Made by a program: the position numbers and the translations under genes. Shown in pieces: positions 44,711 through 58,232 of a stretch of DNA of 64,000 nt. Numbering within the stretch: position 1 is the first letter of the stretch; each line of letters begins with the position of its first letter. A model generated the notes under the pieces. The model saw only the letters and a list, made by a program, of their open reading frames with translations. It made no database searches and had not been told where the DNA came from. Origin of the DNA: Caprella mutica (Eukaryota; Arthropoda; Malacostraca; Amphipoda; Caprellidae). The DNA lies in the NCBI GenBank assembly GCA_947561585.1, contig CANNZV010000328.1, positions 434,001 to 498,000 on the forward strand, given 5' to 3'.

Positions 44711-46754
44711 TTACAGGCAGATCCCACTTTTACTACACCCCGCTTTTTATGAGCTGTAATAATTAGGAGGCATGATTTGAATTTATTATATATTTGATAC
44801 TCCTAAATCATTTCATTTTCTTTGAGTTAGTATGGAAGAATATGGTTTTGAGTGCCCAGTGACGCTCTCCGAGTACATTTGAAACTTATTTTATTGATGC
44901 AATTGCAAAATGTTTCGTACATCGAGCTTTCTTTCTTCGTTTAGTCACGTGTTTTCTCTATCTAATTGATCACTCCTTTTTGAAAAATTGTTGAGGTATT
45001 TTTTTCTATTGTTAGTAAGGCACGTATATAGAAAAAATAAATTTATGTGCATTTAAAAAAAATTGGACACTATAGGGTTAAGCGTATGTATTACCAGAAT
45101 CAGCTGATGAAATTTTAGATGCCAATTTTTAATAAAGCTTTAATAATAATTGCAATTTTTTTCTTACCTATCCGAGAGTGTGAGCCTATCTGATAATTCG
45201 GAAATTTCCCTATTGTCAAGAATATTTGACAGGGCATAATATTTCTTTGCTCAATGCAACACAATTATTATATAAATCAAAGTATCAGAATAATTAATCA
45301 CCTATATTAAAGTGAGAGTAAAGATATGTTTCAATTTTACTTTAATTCATTCACTACTTTGAACTTTCCTCTCGGACCTTTTATCAGCAGATTCTAGAAA
45401 AAAAACTCAATATCTCTCAAGACAATTTTCTTCTATTCTAACTCATAGAAAACTAAATATAAAACTAAAGTCATGTCTCGCTCATATTTCCATTTGTAAT
45501 AAGTCTGAATTTTATTTTTTGTAATAGAAACGGTGTCTATAACAAGTTTCCTTGTTTCAATTGTTGTAATCTAAACTCCAAAGCATTTCAATGTATCTTC
45601 TCTTTTTCTTGGATTTCAATTTCATTCCAATTAAACGGACACTTTGGAAACATCAATCTTTTAAGCGGCTTGACATTTAATCTTTTGCTTTCTTTCCACG
45701 ACTTTATTTAGTTTTGTTATCAAGTGGAATTTACTGCTTCCATCGGGAGAAAATGTAGTAAAAATAGTAAGAAATTAAATGCTAATTAAATTTTAAAGAT
45801 GCTCTAAAATATAAACATTGACATGTTTTTATTTTCTATGTATCTGCATGCATATGACTAGGAGTATACATAAATTAAATTGCTTAAATTTTAATTCTCA
45901 AAAATAACCTCCAATAATGTAGGAAATATATAACGCATGTATTATAATATCGATGGACAATTTTTAACGTTCATTCCTAACTACATATTTAAAATTCTTC
46001 CTGAGAGACTTACCCAATCCTGTCCGAAAGCTCTAAGATGAACTTTCGATACCATAGCAATTTACAGTATTTGACTTAAATAAATCGTATTCATGCTGGG
46101 TAAGAAATATGATTTATACAGATAATATTTTTAAAATCTCAAATAATATCATCAATTTCTCAAAAAAGTTGTCATAAATAACCTCATTTTCAATACAACA
46201 ACATCCACGCTTTTGATTCCAATCTGAATTTTACTCTTCGATTAAAACAGTCATTCAGAAGAGATTTTCATCCATTCGAAAGGTAGGTAAAATGTTTGCT
46301 CAGTCAAATATGTGATCTGCTTCAAGGCTTGTGAATGCATACACACATACAGAGCCTGCCTGCCTCTCTTCCACTTGAAATGATCTCAGAAAAATCTTCC
46401 ACTCGGTGAGACTTCAAAAGAAAACTCTCATTCAATTGATGTAATTGAACCGATCATACCCAGAGAATGAGCTCCACAAAGCCATCTGTGATAACTGAAG
46501 GCCTTCTCATTGCTCAATAGTTTTCCCTCATAAAAATTAAAGCATATATGAGTAATACCTATAGTCCCAATGTAAAAGTTTCATTTTTTTACGAAAATTC
46601 TAATTTTTCCATTGTGATACCATTGCTATTTATTCTATTGCTTATACTAAATGTATTGAATTTTATTTTCACGTATAAAGAAAAGTTAGTTGCTATGATA
46701 TATAATAGTAGTCTTTGATAGAAATTGAATAGAACATATGAAAGTTATTAATAT
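44711..46754. other. AT-rich stretch with one less AT-rich patch
   Basis: No gene is recognised. The patch at about 46230-46500 (for example GCCTGCCTGCCTCTCTTCC) is compositionally distinct and single-copy here. Candidate regulatory or untranslated exonic sequence. Confidence 0.3.
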
Positions 46755-46990
46755 TCAGACCCACCCTAGAGAGAACTGAGAACACGATCACTCTTCCCAG
46801 GTCTGATTGTAAAGGAATTTCAGTTCCGTGGGCTATAAAATCTGAAATGTTCCTTCTATATGTGGTGCTTGCTTCAGACCCCCAGGAGGAACTGAGAACA
46901 AGATCACTTTACCTAGGTCTGAATGTAAAGGAATTCACGTTACCTGAGCTACAATACCCGAGTGTTCCTCCTATATGTGGTGTTTGCTAT
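46755..46990. repeat. Two tandem copies of about 118 bp
   Basis: Both copies share CAGACCC, GAACTGAGAACA, GATCACT, AGGTCTGA, GTAAAGGAATT and TATATGTGGTG in the same order. Confidence 0.8.
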
Positions 46991-47335
46991 CCACATATTG
47001 GAGAGCTTAGTTGGCTCTATATATTTTCCTTTCTACTCTTACCAATATGAGTCATTCCTGACTCATTTTTTTATCTATGTCCTTTCTTTATTCCCTCAGA
47101 GCACCTCCTAAACTCTTGGCGTGCTGAAGGATTTTAGCCCTAACACTGAAAGCTGAGTGTCTAGTTTTTCAGTGTCTTCTGCAGGTCTTGGCTAATATTA
47201 AACAACTACATCAATGTGAAGTATTCAATCTCCAATATAGAATATTAAATGCTACTCGATCTCAGCAATGTTGTTATGTCCTAGTTGCTCACCTAAGCAT
47301 GATTTTAGTCATTTGAATTAACTTTACTAACATAG

Positions 47336-47359
47336 GAGCTGGTTCGTGCGAACCGGCTC
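47336..47359. repeat. 11-bp stem hairpin with 2-nt loop
   Basis: GAGCTGGTTCG and CGAACCGGCTC are separated by TG, with one G-T pair. GC-rich for the region. Function unknown. Confidence 0.6.
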
Positions 47360-48705
47360 TCATAGAAATATATCAATAACTTTAATTCTGCACAGATTCG
47401 GATGCTAGCTTTTACTTTTCGAATAATTACACATGACTAGACAAAAACAAATATGATAAATGGTAAAATACTCATGTTGTGAGCTTCTTTTCAAATATAT
47501 CATGTGAGTATCATTGCAAGCTACTGGCATGGAATGCACGAGTGATTCAAAACAACTGGCATTCAAGGTTAGTAATGTTCAGGTTTCATGCACTCATGGT
47601 TGAATGTTGAAGCGATAAAATTTGGGAATTAATGTGCTCCATAAACACTACAACATGTAAATATTTGAACGTTCATCTGAATAAGGTAGTAGAGTGTTTT
47701 TGTTCAGTTATATTTACATTGCAAAGTGTTTACATCATAAATCATCTATCATTATTCATTTGTGTTTACGAATGAATGTTTAAAGATAGGTTTTAAAAAA
47801 AGTGTCTAAAAGTCCATCCGCTAAGATTTTAAAAGTTATTGAGCGAACGTTCGAAGCTTTGTTTAATAGGATTAATACTAGCATTAGGAGAGATACTTCA
47901 AAGATACTAAATGTAGGCAGAGAAGATTTCAGTCGCATAATTATAATAATCGCTGATCATTTGGTTTAGATCGGCGATTATGTAAAATGATCACCAATCT
48001 ATAACGATCATAAATTTATAACATGTGTAGTCTATATTCTTCCGTGGAGTATATCCGTCAAAATATTGTTTCCAATACGATATTAAAATAGGATCATTAT
48101 ATACCGAAATCAACCATATAATAGACAATCTACCGAATATCAATAATTTATTCTTCAATTGATATCCAATTTGGTGGGATAATAATATTCATATAATGTA
48201 GTGTAGTGATGATTAATGACTTATTTCACACCATTTTAATTATCATAAATTTACGGGACTATTTAATCTGAAAGCAATAACTATTCTCCTTCTAATTGGA
48301 TCACTCGTATGGTATGGAGCCAGGATAGCTTTTGAATTTAGCTTATTATTTCGACTGCAGACAGGGATTTTAATCAACTGAGGCATAAGCCAATGAATAA
48401 TGAATGAATTAGGTTGCTTTCGAACGCTATTCCCATTAGGGATTCGTACTGAATTCAATTAGGATTCTCCTGCTTTGGAGTAAAAAGAGATAAATCCTAA
48501 ATAAAATTGATATGTTACAGAATATTAATTACTTTTTGTAATTAGGTTGGAAATGAAATGATAAAATATATAAATGAAAGAGGGATGACGAATGTAAACA
48601 TTCAGTCTATAGGAACAGCATCCTATATTTCGATGTATACACAAAATTTAAATGATATAATATTCAAGAAAGTTTGTATAAATAAATTATATCATACCCA
48701 AGAGA
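47360..48705. other. AT-rich non-coding stretch
   Basis: No gene is recognised. A small inverted repeat (ATAATCGC with GCGATTAT) lies near 47951-47980. Confidence 0.4.
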
Positions 48706-48756
48706 AAGGATTTATTCCTGGGTTATTATAAGGAAATATCCCAGGAATAAATCCTT
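48706..48756. repeat. Perfect 17-bp stem hairpin
   Basis: AAGGATTTATTCCTGGG (48706-48722) is exactly complementary to CCCAGGAATAAATCCTT (48740-48756), with a 17-nt loop. Could be a tiny foldback element or structured RNA. Confidence 0.75.
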
Positions 48757-49071
48757 ATTGCCAGGGTTTAAACTATTATATGACTTATTCATTTTTTATT
48801 AGTTCTGTTATAAATTTGGAACCTATTTTACGGATATTTTAATTGAAAATTGAGTTATTCATAAGCATAGAAAACACTACTTCATCAGACGCTATTTATA
48901 TATTGTTGTAAATTTGCTATATGAATTTTAAATGAATAAATCTCATAAATTAAATCTTCGATGTGCGAATTCAATGTTCAGTTCACGGTTATCTATTTGT
49001 TTTATTCTTAATTGCAATATTTACAAATAAATAATGATGCAGCGTTAATTTATTAATTCATGAGTGATGCT

Positions 49072-49133
49072 TTGTCATATATATTATATATGTGTCATAT
49101 ATATTATATATGTGTCATATATATTATATATAT
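49072..49133. repeat. AT microsatellite with 20-bp period
   Basis: About three copies of GTCATATATATTATATATGT. Confidence 0.8.
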
Positions 49134-49236
49134 TTATGTACTTATCTATTTCTCTTTCGAGGTTTCTCATATTTTATTTATTAAATTATAATATGCTACT
49201 TTAAAAATTTATGAAATTCAATGACTAGATTTTATC

Positions 49237-49556
49237 AATTAATTAATTTAAAATTTTATATCATAACATCGATTAAAAAATTGACAATAAAATTTCATTG
49301 AAGACACGCTAGTTTAGTTAGGTGAAGTTGCTCGTTGGTACAGTATATAATAGTATATAAAGAAGTATCCCGAGCAATTCCTTATTGTTAATTTCAATAA
49401 CACATAGACTTTATAAATTAATTAATTTACAATTTTATCCCATAACATCGATTAAAAATTTGATATACAAAATTTCTTAAAAGAAACATCGGTTTAGTTG
49501 CGCGTTGGTAGTATATAAAAAAGTATCCCGACCAATTCCTTATTGCATTCCGAATA
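49237..49556. repeat. Two-copy tandem duplication of about 180 bp
   Basis: Both copies contain AATTAATTAATTTA, CATAACATCGATTAAAAA, GTTTAGTT, CGTTGGTA, AGTATATAAA and AGTATCCCGA with CAATTCCTTATTG in order. Confidence 0.8.
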
Positions 49557-49941
49557 ACAGTCCGCTTAGATTTCTAGCAATACTTTTTGGGAGTACTGGA
49601 GCGTGCTGAAATATTCCCAAAATATTTCTGGCGAGGGGATTCCTGTATCGGGAATCGCTATAAGCTTATTTTCGTTACCATATTGAAATATCCTTCGGTG
49701 GAGTTCGAGTTTTGCAAGACTCTTATTTATGAAGAAAGTAAATATACCGATTATAGAGTAGTTCCAGTGGTTTTAGCAGAAACATAGGAAATGGTATAGT
49801 TGTACATATATTTTTTTCATTATATTTACTTTAAATATCATGCAAACATTATTGCAAGGTGAATTTTAGCATCAGTCATTTGATGGTATTTTATAAATTA
49901 AATGATTCTATAAATTCTTTATTGAAAATTAGTCATTTACA

Positions 49942-50160
49942 CAGTAGAATTTCTCTATAATGAAATCCTGTATAGTGAATGTAGGAAGTAGCCTCTACAG
50001 TCTACAATTTTTTTTTCTGCCATGTATGGCCATCTGTTTTTGAAAAGTAATGGCTATTTTATTGCAAACTACAGAGAATTTGTTCACTATAGAGGTTACT
50101 TCCTTACTCAGGACACTACATATCCACTATACATGATTTCATTATAGAGGAGTTCTACTG
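49942..50160. mobile_element. pogo/Tc1-like MITE copy 4
   Basis: 219 bp from CAGTAGAATTTCTCTATAAT to TTATAGAGGAGTTCTACTG, followed by TA. The central palindromic part has ATGGCCATCTGTTTT. Inverted ends are well preserved. Confidence 0.82.
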
Positions 50161-52277
50161 TATATAAAACTCCATTTCTTTGGAACTCGATCGCTCAAAC
50201 ATGAATAATTGAATATGTAACTAAACGGTTTAGCTCTATACTTTTACAGCTGCACCAGTTTTTATTTAAATGTTATTTGTGACAGGAAGTGAATCAACTA
50301 TTTATAACATTCTTAAAAAACCAAAATACTAAATTCATTGAATTTTGACCGAATAAGTTTACTTTAATTATATATAACTAACTCCATATATAATTTTGAA
50401 AGTTGAAGATATCGCGGAATTTTAATCATACTAATTTTGCAACTAATAAATGTTGAAATTCTTACAAATACATTTTCATTTCGAAATTAATTGTTAGCGT
50501 ATTATTACAAGCGTTATTTTTAAATATTTATAAATGCATTAAAAGATAATATTGCTTTAAACCCATTTATTTGATAAACTGTTCACCCTCTTATTAATTC
50601 AACTGTATTTATTGAAGATAGATAATGTTTTTGCTTTAGTTCTGTATTGCAATACATTGTGTTTATTTATTGCTTTGGATTTACTCGACTTGGTTAATGG
50701 AAATATATCGCTTGCAGAGTGAGTTCGGATTATACGTACTCCTATATTGGTTTTTTAAATTGGAGATTTGGTAGAAAAACAAATAACCTGTTGGTCCCGT
50801 GAAGATGAATGATGTAGAGTGAACGTATTGCTATATTGATAAAGCACCCGGTCAGAAAGGTTTTTTTGCGGAGTTGGTTATAATGATTTAGATGGAGCCT
50901 GTCTTATTCTTCTATGACCCCGGCGTAACTGTCTTCTTGGTAATGCATGTTTGAATTATGAATGGTTTACGTACAAGATCATGAAAAATTTCCAAAAAAG
51001 TATATTCTTCATAGATTGATTTTTTTTACCTTGATTTACGGAGCTATTAAAATATTTTTAAAATTTTAAAGGGGGATGTAATTGAATTATATTGGAACAC
51101 TACGCAGAATAAAATTAAATTCGGTGTTTCTGTAAGACTGGTGAACCAGTTTTTGTCAGATTTAATTAAACCAGATGTATATTCCAATTATTGGACTTAA
51201 AAACTAATTCAATGAATGTACTACATTTTCCAGTTAGGCAATAAGATCTTGGTAACTTTTTGGAATGTGTATTTTCAGGAGCCTGGAGATAATTCCCCAA
51301 ATCCGAAAATTCACAAAATGGACAATACAATTTCATACGCCTTACACTTTGTGAAAACTTTAGTTGAAAAATTCCCTCCGATTAAAACTTCTTGCAGAAA
51401 CGTCCGAAAAGTTCATGTCCAGTTTGTTGTGGCTGTTACAATTTGACCAACAAAATGAATGATCAGCCATTCAACTTTTCGGGAGAGAAAATTGCCGAAT
51501 CCTTCGGGAACCTAAATAGGTTTGGTGTTCCTGGAAGTATTCTGTCAGTCCGGGAAATTGTTTGTTGCAAATAAGAGAAAGAGCTTTCAACCCTTACTCT
51601 TATCAAACATGATTCCTGTACATTTATTGAATTGTGTGGTTTTGTAACACTGGCTGCTAGATTGTTTAAAAGTAAATTCAGCATTTATATGTTTGTCTAT
51701 CTCTACTAAATTTATTGTATGATAGTATGAGTATTAATTATTCGTATAGAAAGATGGAATGTAAAATCTAGGACCTCATAATCATAGTGTCATAAAATAT
51801 ATACATTACGTATAATTTTTGGAATGAACATATAACGAAAAAGTATTTAAAAACACTCTGTTTCTTTTTACTACAAAATTACAGATTCTTTCTATTGACG
51901 ATGTTTCCTTCCTTTTTTAAAGATTTTTATTTGATTATCATTATTTAAATTCGCAAGCAATGTAGTAGTAGTAAAACAACAAATTTCAATTCTTTAGTTG
52001 AACAATATCTCTCCATTTGGCTCCAGGTCGCTGGATTAAATCTAACTAAGTTATTGTTATTGGAACGGTCTCAGTGTGTCGATAGAAACACTTTAATATA
52101 TATTTAAATTAGAGTCTCTTTAAATGTACCGCCAATTTATAGCCAGCCACCTTCTATTCTTTTATTTAGGAAAGGTCAATAGAATTAAGTTAAACCTCTT
52201 GTATTTATATTGTCTTTTAGGTGGAAGTCAATGCGGAGGATGACCAAAATACTTCTTACCTTCTTTTATCTTATCTC
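50161..52277. other. AT-rich non-coding stretch
   Basis: No gene is recognised. The overlapping plus-strand ORFs at 51216-51446 and 51392-51574 and the minus-strand one at 51463-51684 lack motifs. Confidence 0.4.
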
Positions 52278-52451
52278 TAGGGTTGTGACAATATGAACTT
52301 AAAATCATAGATCTCAAGAATATCTTAGACGTAATAAAATGGTATCGAATACTGTATACCGCTGGTTTAGAACGATTCAATATTCTTTAATTCAATCAAT
52401 CTATAATTTTTTCAAGATCTATGATTTTAAATGCATATTGTCACAATTCTA
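52278..52451. mobile_element. hAT-like MITE copy 3 (best-defined ends)
   Basis: 174 bp from TAGGGTTGTGACAATATG to CATATTGTCACAATTCTA, with a perfect 8-bp target duplication CTTATCTC at 52270-52277 and 52452-52459. Subterminal AAAATCATAGATC is inverted at the other side. This copy defines the family boundaries. Confidence 0.88.
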
Positions 52452-52639
52452 CTTATCTCTTCTATTCTGAGTTATTTTGATAACTATTCAAATTTCTCTT
52501 CTATAAAAATTGTTCATAAATGAAATATCCAGTTACTTCCTGATTCAAATCAGGAAATAATAAAAAACTGCATCCGTTGCCAGTGAAATTAAAAGCCCAT
52601 CTCAATTCAATTATCGATTAGCAACAAATCCATTATGAT

Positions 52640-52870
52640 AATGTGGGATTAATGTACCCAACTTTAGCACTCTGGCTGCGCATACCTAATCACTCCATCT
52701 CATCACACGGAGTTTCTGAATGGAGCTCCTGAGGCGTCTTTCAAACTATGTATAGATTACCATGTCGTCTTCAGATGATGCAAATGCTTTCAGAAGAGAG
52801 AAGAGCTCAACACTTTCGGTTCTGACTGCTGCTTTGGATGCCAAATTCACTTTCTGCAAATAGAATAAAC
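52640..52870. other. Less AT-rich segment with a possible minus-strand exon
   Basis: On the minus strand, 52853-52761 (93 bp) is bounded by a pyrimidine-rich tract ending TTTGCAG and by a donor GACATG|GTAATC. It has one open frame through it. The plus strand is also open for 33 codons. Without transcripts this is only a candidate leader exon. Confidence 0.15.
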
Positions 52871-53273
52871 AGATCAATAAAAAGATTCTATCGATAATAG
52901 TTATTTAGCTAATTTGAATGGTCAGATCGAAAGGGATTGTTCAGAATTATAATTCGAATGGTCAGATCGAAATTTTTTCGCTCCTAATGGGTCATTTCTG
53001 TCCCATATTGTTTTACAACAATGAAGTCAATTGTCTTCAATTAAAATAATTTTGAATGAGACAAAAGAGAAAAACAGTAAAAGTTGCGAAAGAATAAAAT
53101 CTGTGTGCATTTAAGCATAAAATAAATTTGCTTAATTTCTTATGTCTGCAAAATAAAAATAACCAAAACTAAAAAAAATCGCCATTGAGTCGGAAGTTCA
53201 TCAGTCGGAATAAGAAATTTGAAATGTGATGGAAATAAAAAAATAAAAAAAATAAAACTGAAAGGGTTATAGG

Positions 53274-53452
53274 TAGGTTTGTGACAACATGCGTTTAAAA
53301 TCATAGATCCCGAAAATATTATAGACTGATTGAATTAAACACTATTGCATAGTTCTAAACCAGCGGTATGTAGTATACGATACCATTTCCTTTCGTTTCG
53401 TCTATGATATTTTTAAGATCTATGATTATAAATGCATATTGTCACAACCCTG
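53274..53452. mobile_element. hAT-like MITE copy 4
   Basis: 179 bp from TAGGTTTGTGACAACATG to CATATTGTCACAACCCTG, flanked by GTTATAGG (53266-53273) and GTTATAAG (53453-53460), an 8-bp duplication with one change. Internal AACCAGCGGTATG and TTTCGTCTATGATAT match copy 2. Confidence 0.85.
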
Positions 53453-54926
53453 GTTATAAGGAACTGATATAGAATTTAGGCTATGATATTAACGATGGTA
53501 AAACGTGTGCTTTTTAATTTGCATCGTGTGGAGCGGAGATTGCACAGGTTGGTAGAATATTGCAAACGGTAAAGAAATAATGATAGCCACATTGTATATA
53601 CATATATATGTTCGAGTCTCGGTTTGCTCTAGCTTTTAAATTTTTGCGATATCCGTCCTTTGTTTCTGTCTGATATATTTAATTGCTAGCGATGTTTGTG
53701 TTTTACCAATAGGATAATTTTATATTTAATTATTAAATAAATTCTATGCCGAGATACAGTGAAGATATAATCCAAATAAGCGTAGAATATAAGAGGTTGT
53801 CCTTAATATTTTTACTTGATCACCATAATGTTCACTCTGAGATATTAAATATGAGGAAAAACTTTGTTAAATGAATGTTAAAGGAATCCCATTGAATATT
53901 CTTCTGTCCCACCATAACTTTTCATTGGAATAAGCCAAGCTTACATATTTTGAAGTAACTATGTTGGATAAGTTATTTAAGGATGATACATTTATTTGCA
54001 ACATAAAAATGGAATTGATAGCAATACCCTCCTTATATCATTTAACATCTTTCTTTCGGATTCTTGGTATGTGTTCGAAATTTATTTTCTGCATCCAATT
54101 CACAGCTTTATCTAATTTTGTCCGAAGTAATTGGAAATATTTTACAGACGAATAGAACATAGAGAATTTTGTTTTCTGTTGAATTTTGAACAAGTTCAAA
54201 GGTTTGTTTGTGCAAAATAATTCCGCCTCTTATATTCAATTAATTAAATTTCTTTGAATTTGCTTTCTTTTTCTTTCAAACAACTTCTGATTCTGAATTT
54301 ACAGTTCTATTTTAGATTTCTTTGAATTCATGGAATGAAACTAGTAGTTATTCTAGATTGGATTAATATGTGAGCAGCGATTACTTTTTGTTTAATTAGT
54401 GATGATTCCATATGTGATGCTTCCATTTTTAATGATTCAATATCTGTTTATTCCATTGCATTTCTTTTTTAAATTCTCTGTTAACAGTTTAATAATATTC
54501 AATCCGTTTTCATACTGACTGTTTATCTAGCTCTTATGTTATTAACCATTAAACTATTTTATTCATTAAATTCAAAATATTTCATTCTCCAAACTGCCAA
54601 TAAACAACAGTTTTATATGTTTTAACTGTTAAATTCATTTCATAATATTTTATTAATTTCCATTGCTGGACAACAGTTCACCGGCAATATTAATCATCAT
54701 TTTTAACTAGCTTAAGAGAACTAATAAAACCTTGCTCTTTCTAGCTCTGATGGTATCGATACATGTTTTCTCAGATAATTCCAGCTAAACAAATATCCTT
54801 ACATTGAATTCTTCGAAGCGAGAAAAGGGAAGACAAAACATGCAATCTGATCTGATAAATGAACTGGATGCAACTGAGAGAGGAATCTTGGAGGAGATTT
54901 AAACAACACAGAAATTCAAACATTTC
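53453..54926. other. AT-rich non-coding stretch
   Basis: Nothing recognised. The ORF at 53961-54155 is motif-free. Confidence 0.4.
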
Positions 54927-55096
54927 ATTGAAAATAAGGTACACTATAGTATATTGAAAAGAAGGTACACCATAGTGTATTGAAAATAAGGCACACTATA
55001 GTGTATTGAAAATAAGGTACACTATAGTATATTGAAAAGAAGGTACACTATAGTATATTGAAAAAAAGGTACATTGTAGTATATTGAAAAGAAGGT
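54927..55096. repeat. 26-bp tandem array
   Basis: About 6.5 copies of ATTGAAAAGAAGGTACACTA followed by TAGTAT. Confidence 0.92.
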
Positions 55097-58090
55097 CATT
55101 TCTTTTCATCATCTCGTCATTTCTTTCCAAAATATTTACATATAACGTATTTCCCACTAAATATTACACTATTTAAAAATTAAATAAGCTTGATGTAAGT
55201 AGAAATATATTTATGTAGTTCTCCGTATCTTTTATACAAGGTTTTGCATTATTTATTCATTATTATGCTTACAAGTTCTAGAGATTCATGTACACAAGAA
55301 TTTGCAAGCATACTAATGAATAAGTGATATAAAATTAAAGTACGGACTAGGCCTACAACATAAATATATTTGTACTTTTAGACAGCTTATTTAATTTAAA
55401 GATCGGTGTGCTTTTTTACGGTAATTACGATAAAGTATTATACCTCTGTTATAGGCCAATCTTGTGATGACAATTTGTTCACATAAATAGAACCTTGTAA
55501 ACCGTGGCAAACAGTTATTTGGACCGTAAGTGCAACTGTAATATATTCATTTATTTCATTTTGATCTCTCTTCTCATGGTACTTTCGAGGCAAAATATCC
55601 AATTGCCCAAATGAAGCTATTTATTCAAATGGTTGGCAATTACCAACAGAGTTATCTCACGGCAATTTCAAGCCTGCTTCTAAAGAATTTCGCTGATATT
55701 CCATGTAAATATTATCCTATTTTGGTGGCCTGAACTTTCTTTTATTGCCGATCTGAAATTGCTATCAAGGAAAATTGTTGAAATTTAATTCCACGAATAG
55801 CTGTTTAATTATATTGAAATCCTCTGATTACATCTATTTAATATTAATTAATCATCTGAAATAAATTACATGAATAAATAAATAAATTTTGCCCTGTTTA
55901 AAAGATGCTAATGTTCATAATTAATAAGATATAGTATACGACATTTAGTAATTATTTTGATAATGATACATTATAAACGTTATAAATATATCAGTTGATA
56001 ATTATCAGTTAAATTATTGCAAGTATAATTTCCACATTAAGAATCTTATATAGTTAAATTAATTCATACATATAAGCTGTGCATCAATTTCTATCCTTCT
56101 GATATATTAATTCTTGTTTGATCCTTTATTAACATTATAATAATAATTGAATATTATGCATGATATCGTTAATTATTAAATAATTTAATGTTGTAGGTTC
56201 TTATTTTAAGATCAGTGTAATTATGATTAAAATATAACTTACTTGTTCAGTATATCTCCTAAAGAAAGCTGTATATATACAGTGGGTCAAATTAGTTTAA
56301 CTCAAACCATCTCCCGCTTATAATCTTCTATGGCCCCACCATAATTTTTAGTTTGTGTAACAAACACTCATTAACTTTCGCTCGAATCTATGGATTTTTT
56401 TTTTTTTTTTGGGGGGGGGATGATTAATCTAGGATTACTTGTTTTAATGATCCATTAAATCCTACCTATTATCGGGAACCGAATCTTCTACTCTATATAC
56501 AGTTTGAATTATAAATACAGTAGTTAAAATTTCGGCTATTGAGATTCTTGTTCGATTTCCCGTGATTGAAATTGTAATATTTTATTCCTTGATATAATAA
56601 AGATTGATAATTCTTGAAGGAATTCAAATTTTGAAGTTTAAACCTTTCCATTTTTATAGAATTTAGGTAATACGCCGTACTTTTCTTCTTCTTGCTCCTA
56701 AATATCATTAAATTTGACTGTCCATTCAGGAACATCTTGTGTCAAGCTTCAATTTTATAGGCATTTCAACTTGATTTATGTGGGAAGAGTTTTAGGGATC
56801 CTTTGAAAAATTGCCCTCCATTTTCTCGTTAGGTGCCCTTCTTTCGTATTGACTTCTTGGCTCGTATTTTTATTATGAAGAATTCGAATGGCTTTGTTAT
56901 CTTCGCTGCCATTGTTGAAGACCATATTGTGACATTAGAACACTCCAGATAAGTCCATTTCTATTTCATTATCTCGCTTTCTTTTCCTTGAGTAGGATTT
57001 TCGTTATAGAAGATAAGAGATTGCTATGATAAATAGGAAAAGTTGGCCGAATAAATAGGCGAAGTTGGGATGCAAAAATTCTCATCCAGTCTTGATGTCC
57101 TCTTTAAATTGTCACAAAAACTTCTTCAATATCCATGCAAAATATCTACTGACTCGACATTTTATCATCACCTTCTCGAGCTGGGAAAATGGAGTCCATT
57201 TCTTCTGGCCGATTCTTTTTAGGTGCATATCGTTTTTGTGTTTATGGTCGCCATTCAGGAACTGTCGGGATTGTTTGGCGGTCGCTTGGTTTTGTTACTT
57301 TTTTTGATATATTTCATGATATCTACCTTCTGATATGAAAATTTTGAAACTAAAATGGAGGGAGTTTTACAAAATTTATTTCGTGCAATGTTTAAATATA
57401 CATACCATTTTATATCAATCATGTTTTAATATTCATACCATTTTATATTCATATTGTTTAATATTCAATATTGTTTCTATTTATCAGATTTATTTGCACA
57501 AATCTTACAATACGTATATTTACTTGAATTATTGAAAAAATATTAATTGATCTTTCTTATACATAGCTATATATTCAATTTAAATTTTCTTAATTACTTT
57601 TATATTAATTAAGTATGTAAACAGAGCGATACGATCTGTTGAAAGGAATTGGAATTGCTCTATGTAAAACATACAATTTTAATTAATTCCAAAACTAATG
57701 GGTTATACTAAATATAAATATAATTACTTTTCATAAAATATTGATTGAAAATGATCTGGATTGAAATTGAATAGATGCATTTAATTTTAGTTTTATTCAT
57801 TCCACTTCAATTCTAGATAATTAAATGTTAAAATGCTCCGTGTTGTATCTGCAATTCAGCATCAAATAGCAAATAATATCAAAAACAAAATTGATATTAA
57901 ATATCTGTTGCTCGTGTCTTTATTGAGCTGGAATACTATGAATTATGATAAATGTAACTACAATGAGGCAGGGGTATTAAGGACATTGTTCAAACTTGTT
58001 GCAGTTTTCATTCTATTGAGCAGGCGATGGCTGATGAGGAAACAGAAGAGATGCTTTACATAAAAAAAAATCTCAGTCAATAATACAAAC
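55097..58090. other. AT-rich non-coding stretch
   Basis: No gene is recognised. A poly(T)-poly(G) junction lies at about 56397-56419. ORFs at 56493-56735, 57065-57307, 57335-57535 and 57833-58063 are AT-driven or motif-free. Confidence 0.4.
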
Positions 58091-58232
58091 AAGGCGATGT
58101 CACACGAGGGTTTTTGGAGAAATTTCAACGCTCCAAAAGCGTCGCGTAACATGGGTATACATATGGTATGGGTTTAACAATAATTTCCTCAGATTCAAAA
58201 ACGCTGTATAACCGCTCGTGTGACATTGCCTT
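58091..58232. mobile_element. Short MITE with AAGGCNATGTCACACGAG ends
   Basis: 142 bp. The left end AAGGCGATGTCACACGAG is inverted as CTCGTGTGACATTGCCTT at the right, with GTTTTTGGAG pairing loosely with inner CAAAAACGC. The target duplication is not clear. Confidence 0.75.

Noticed and set aside
47336..47359. tRNA-like or bacterial terminator structure
   Set aside because: No tRNA arms or T tract follow; a 2-nt loop stem alone does not support either.
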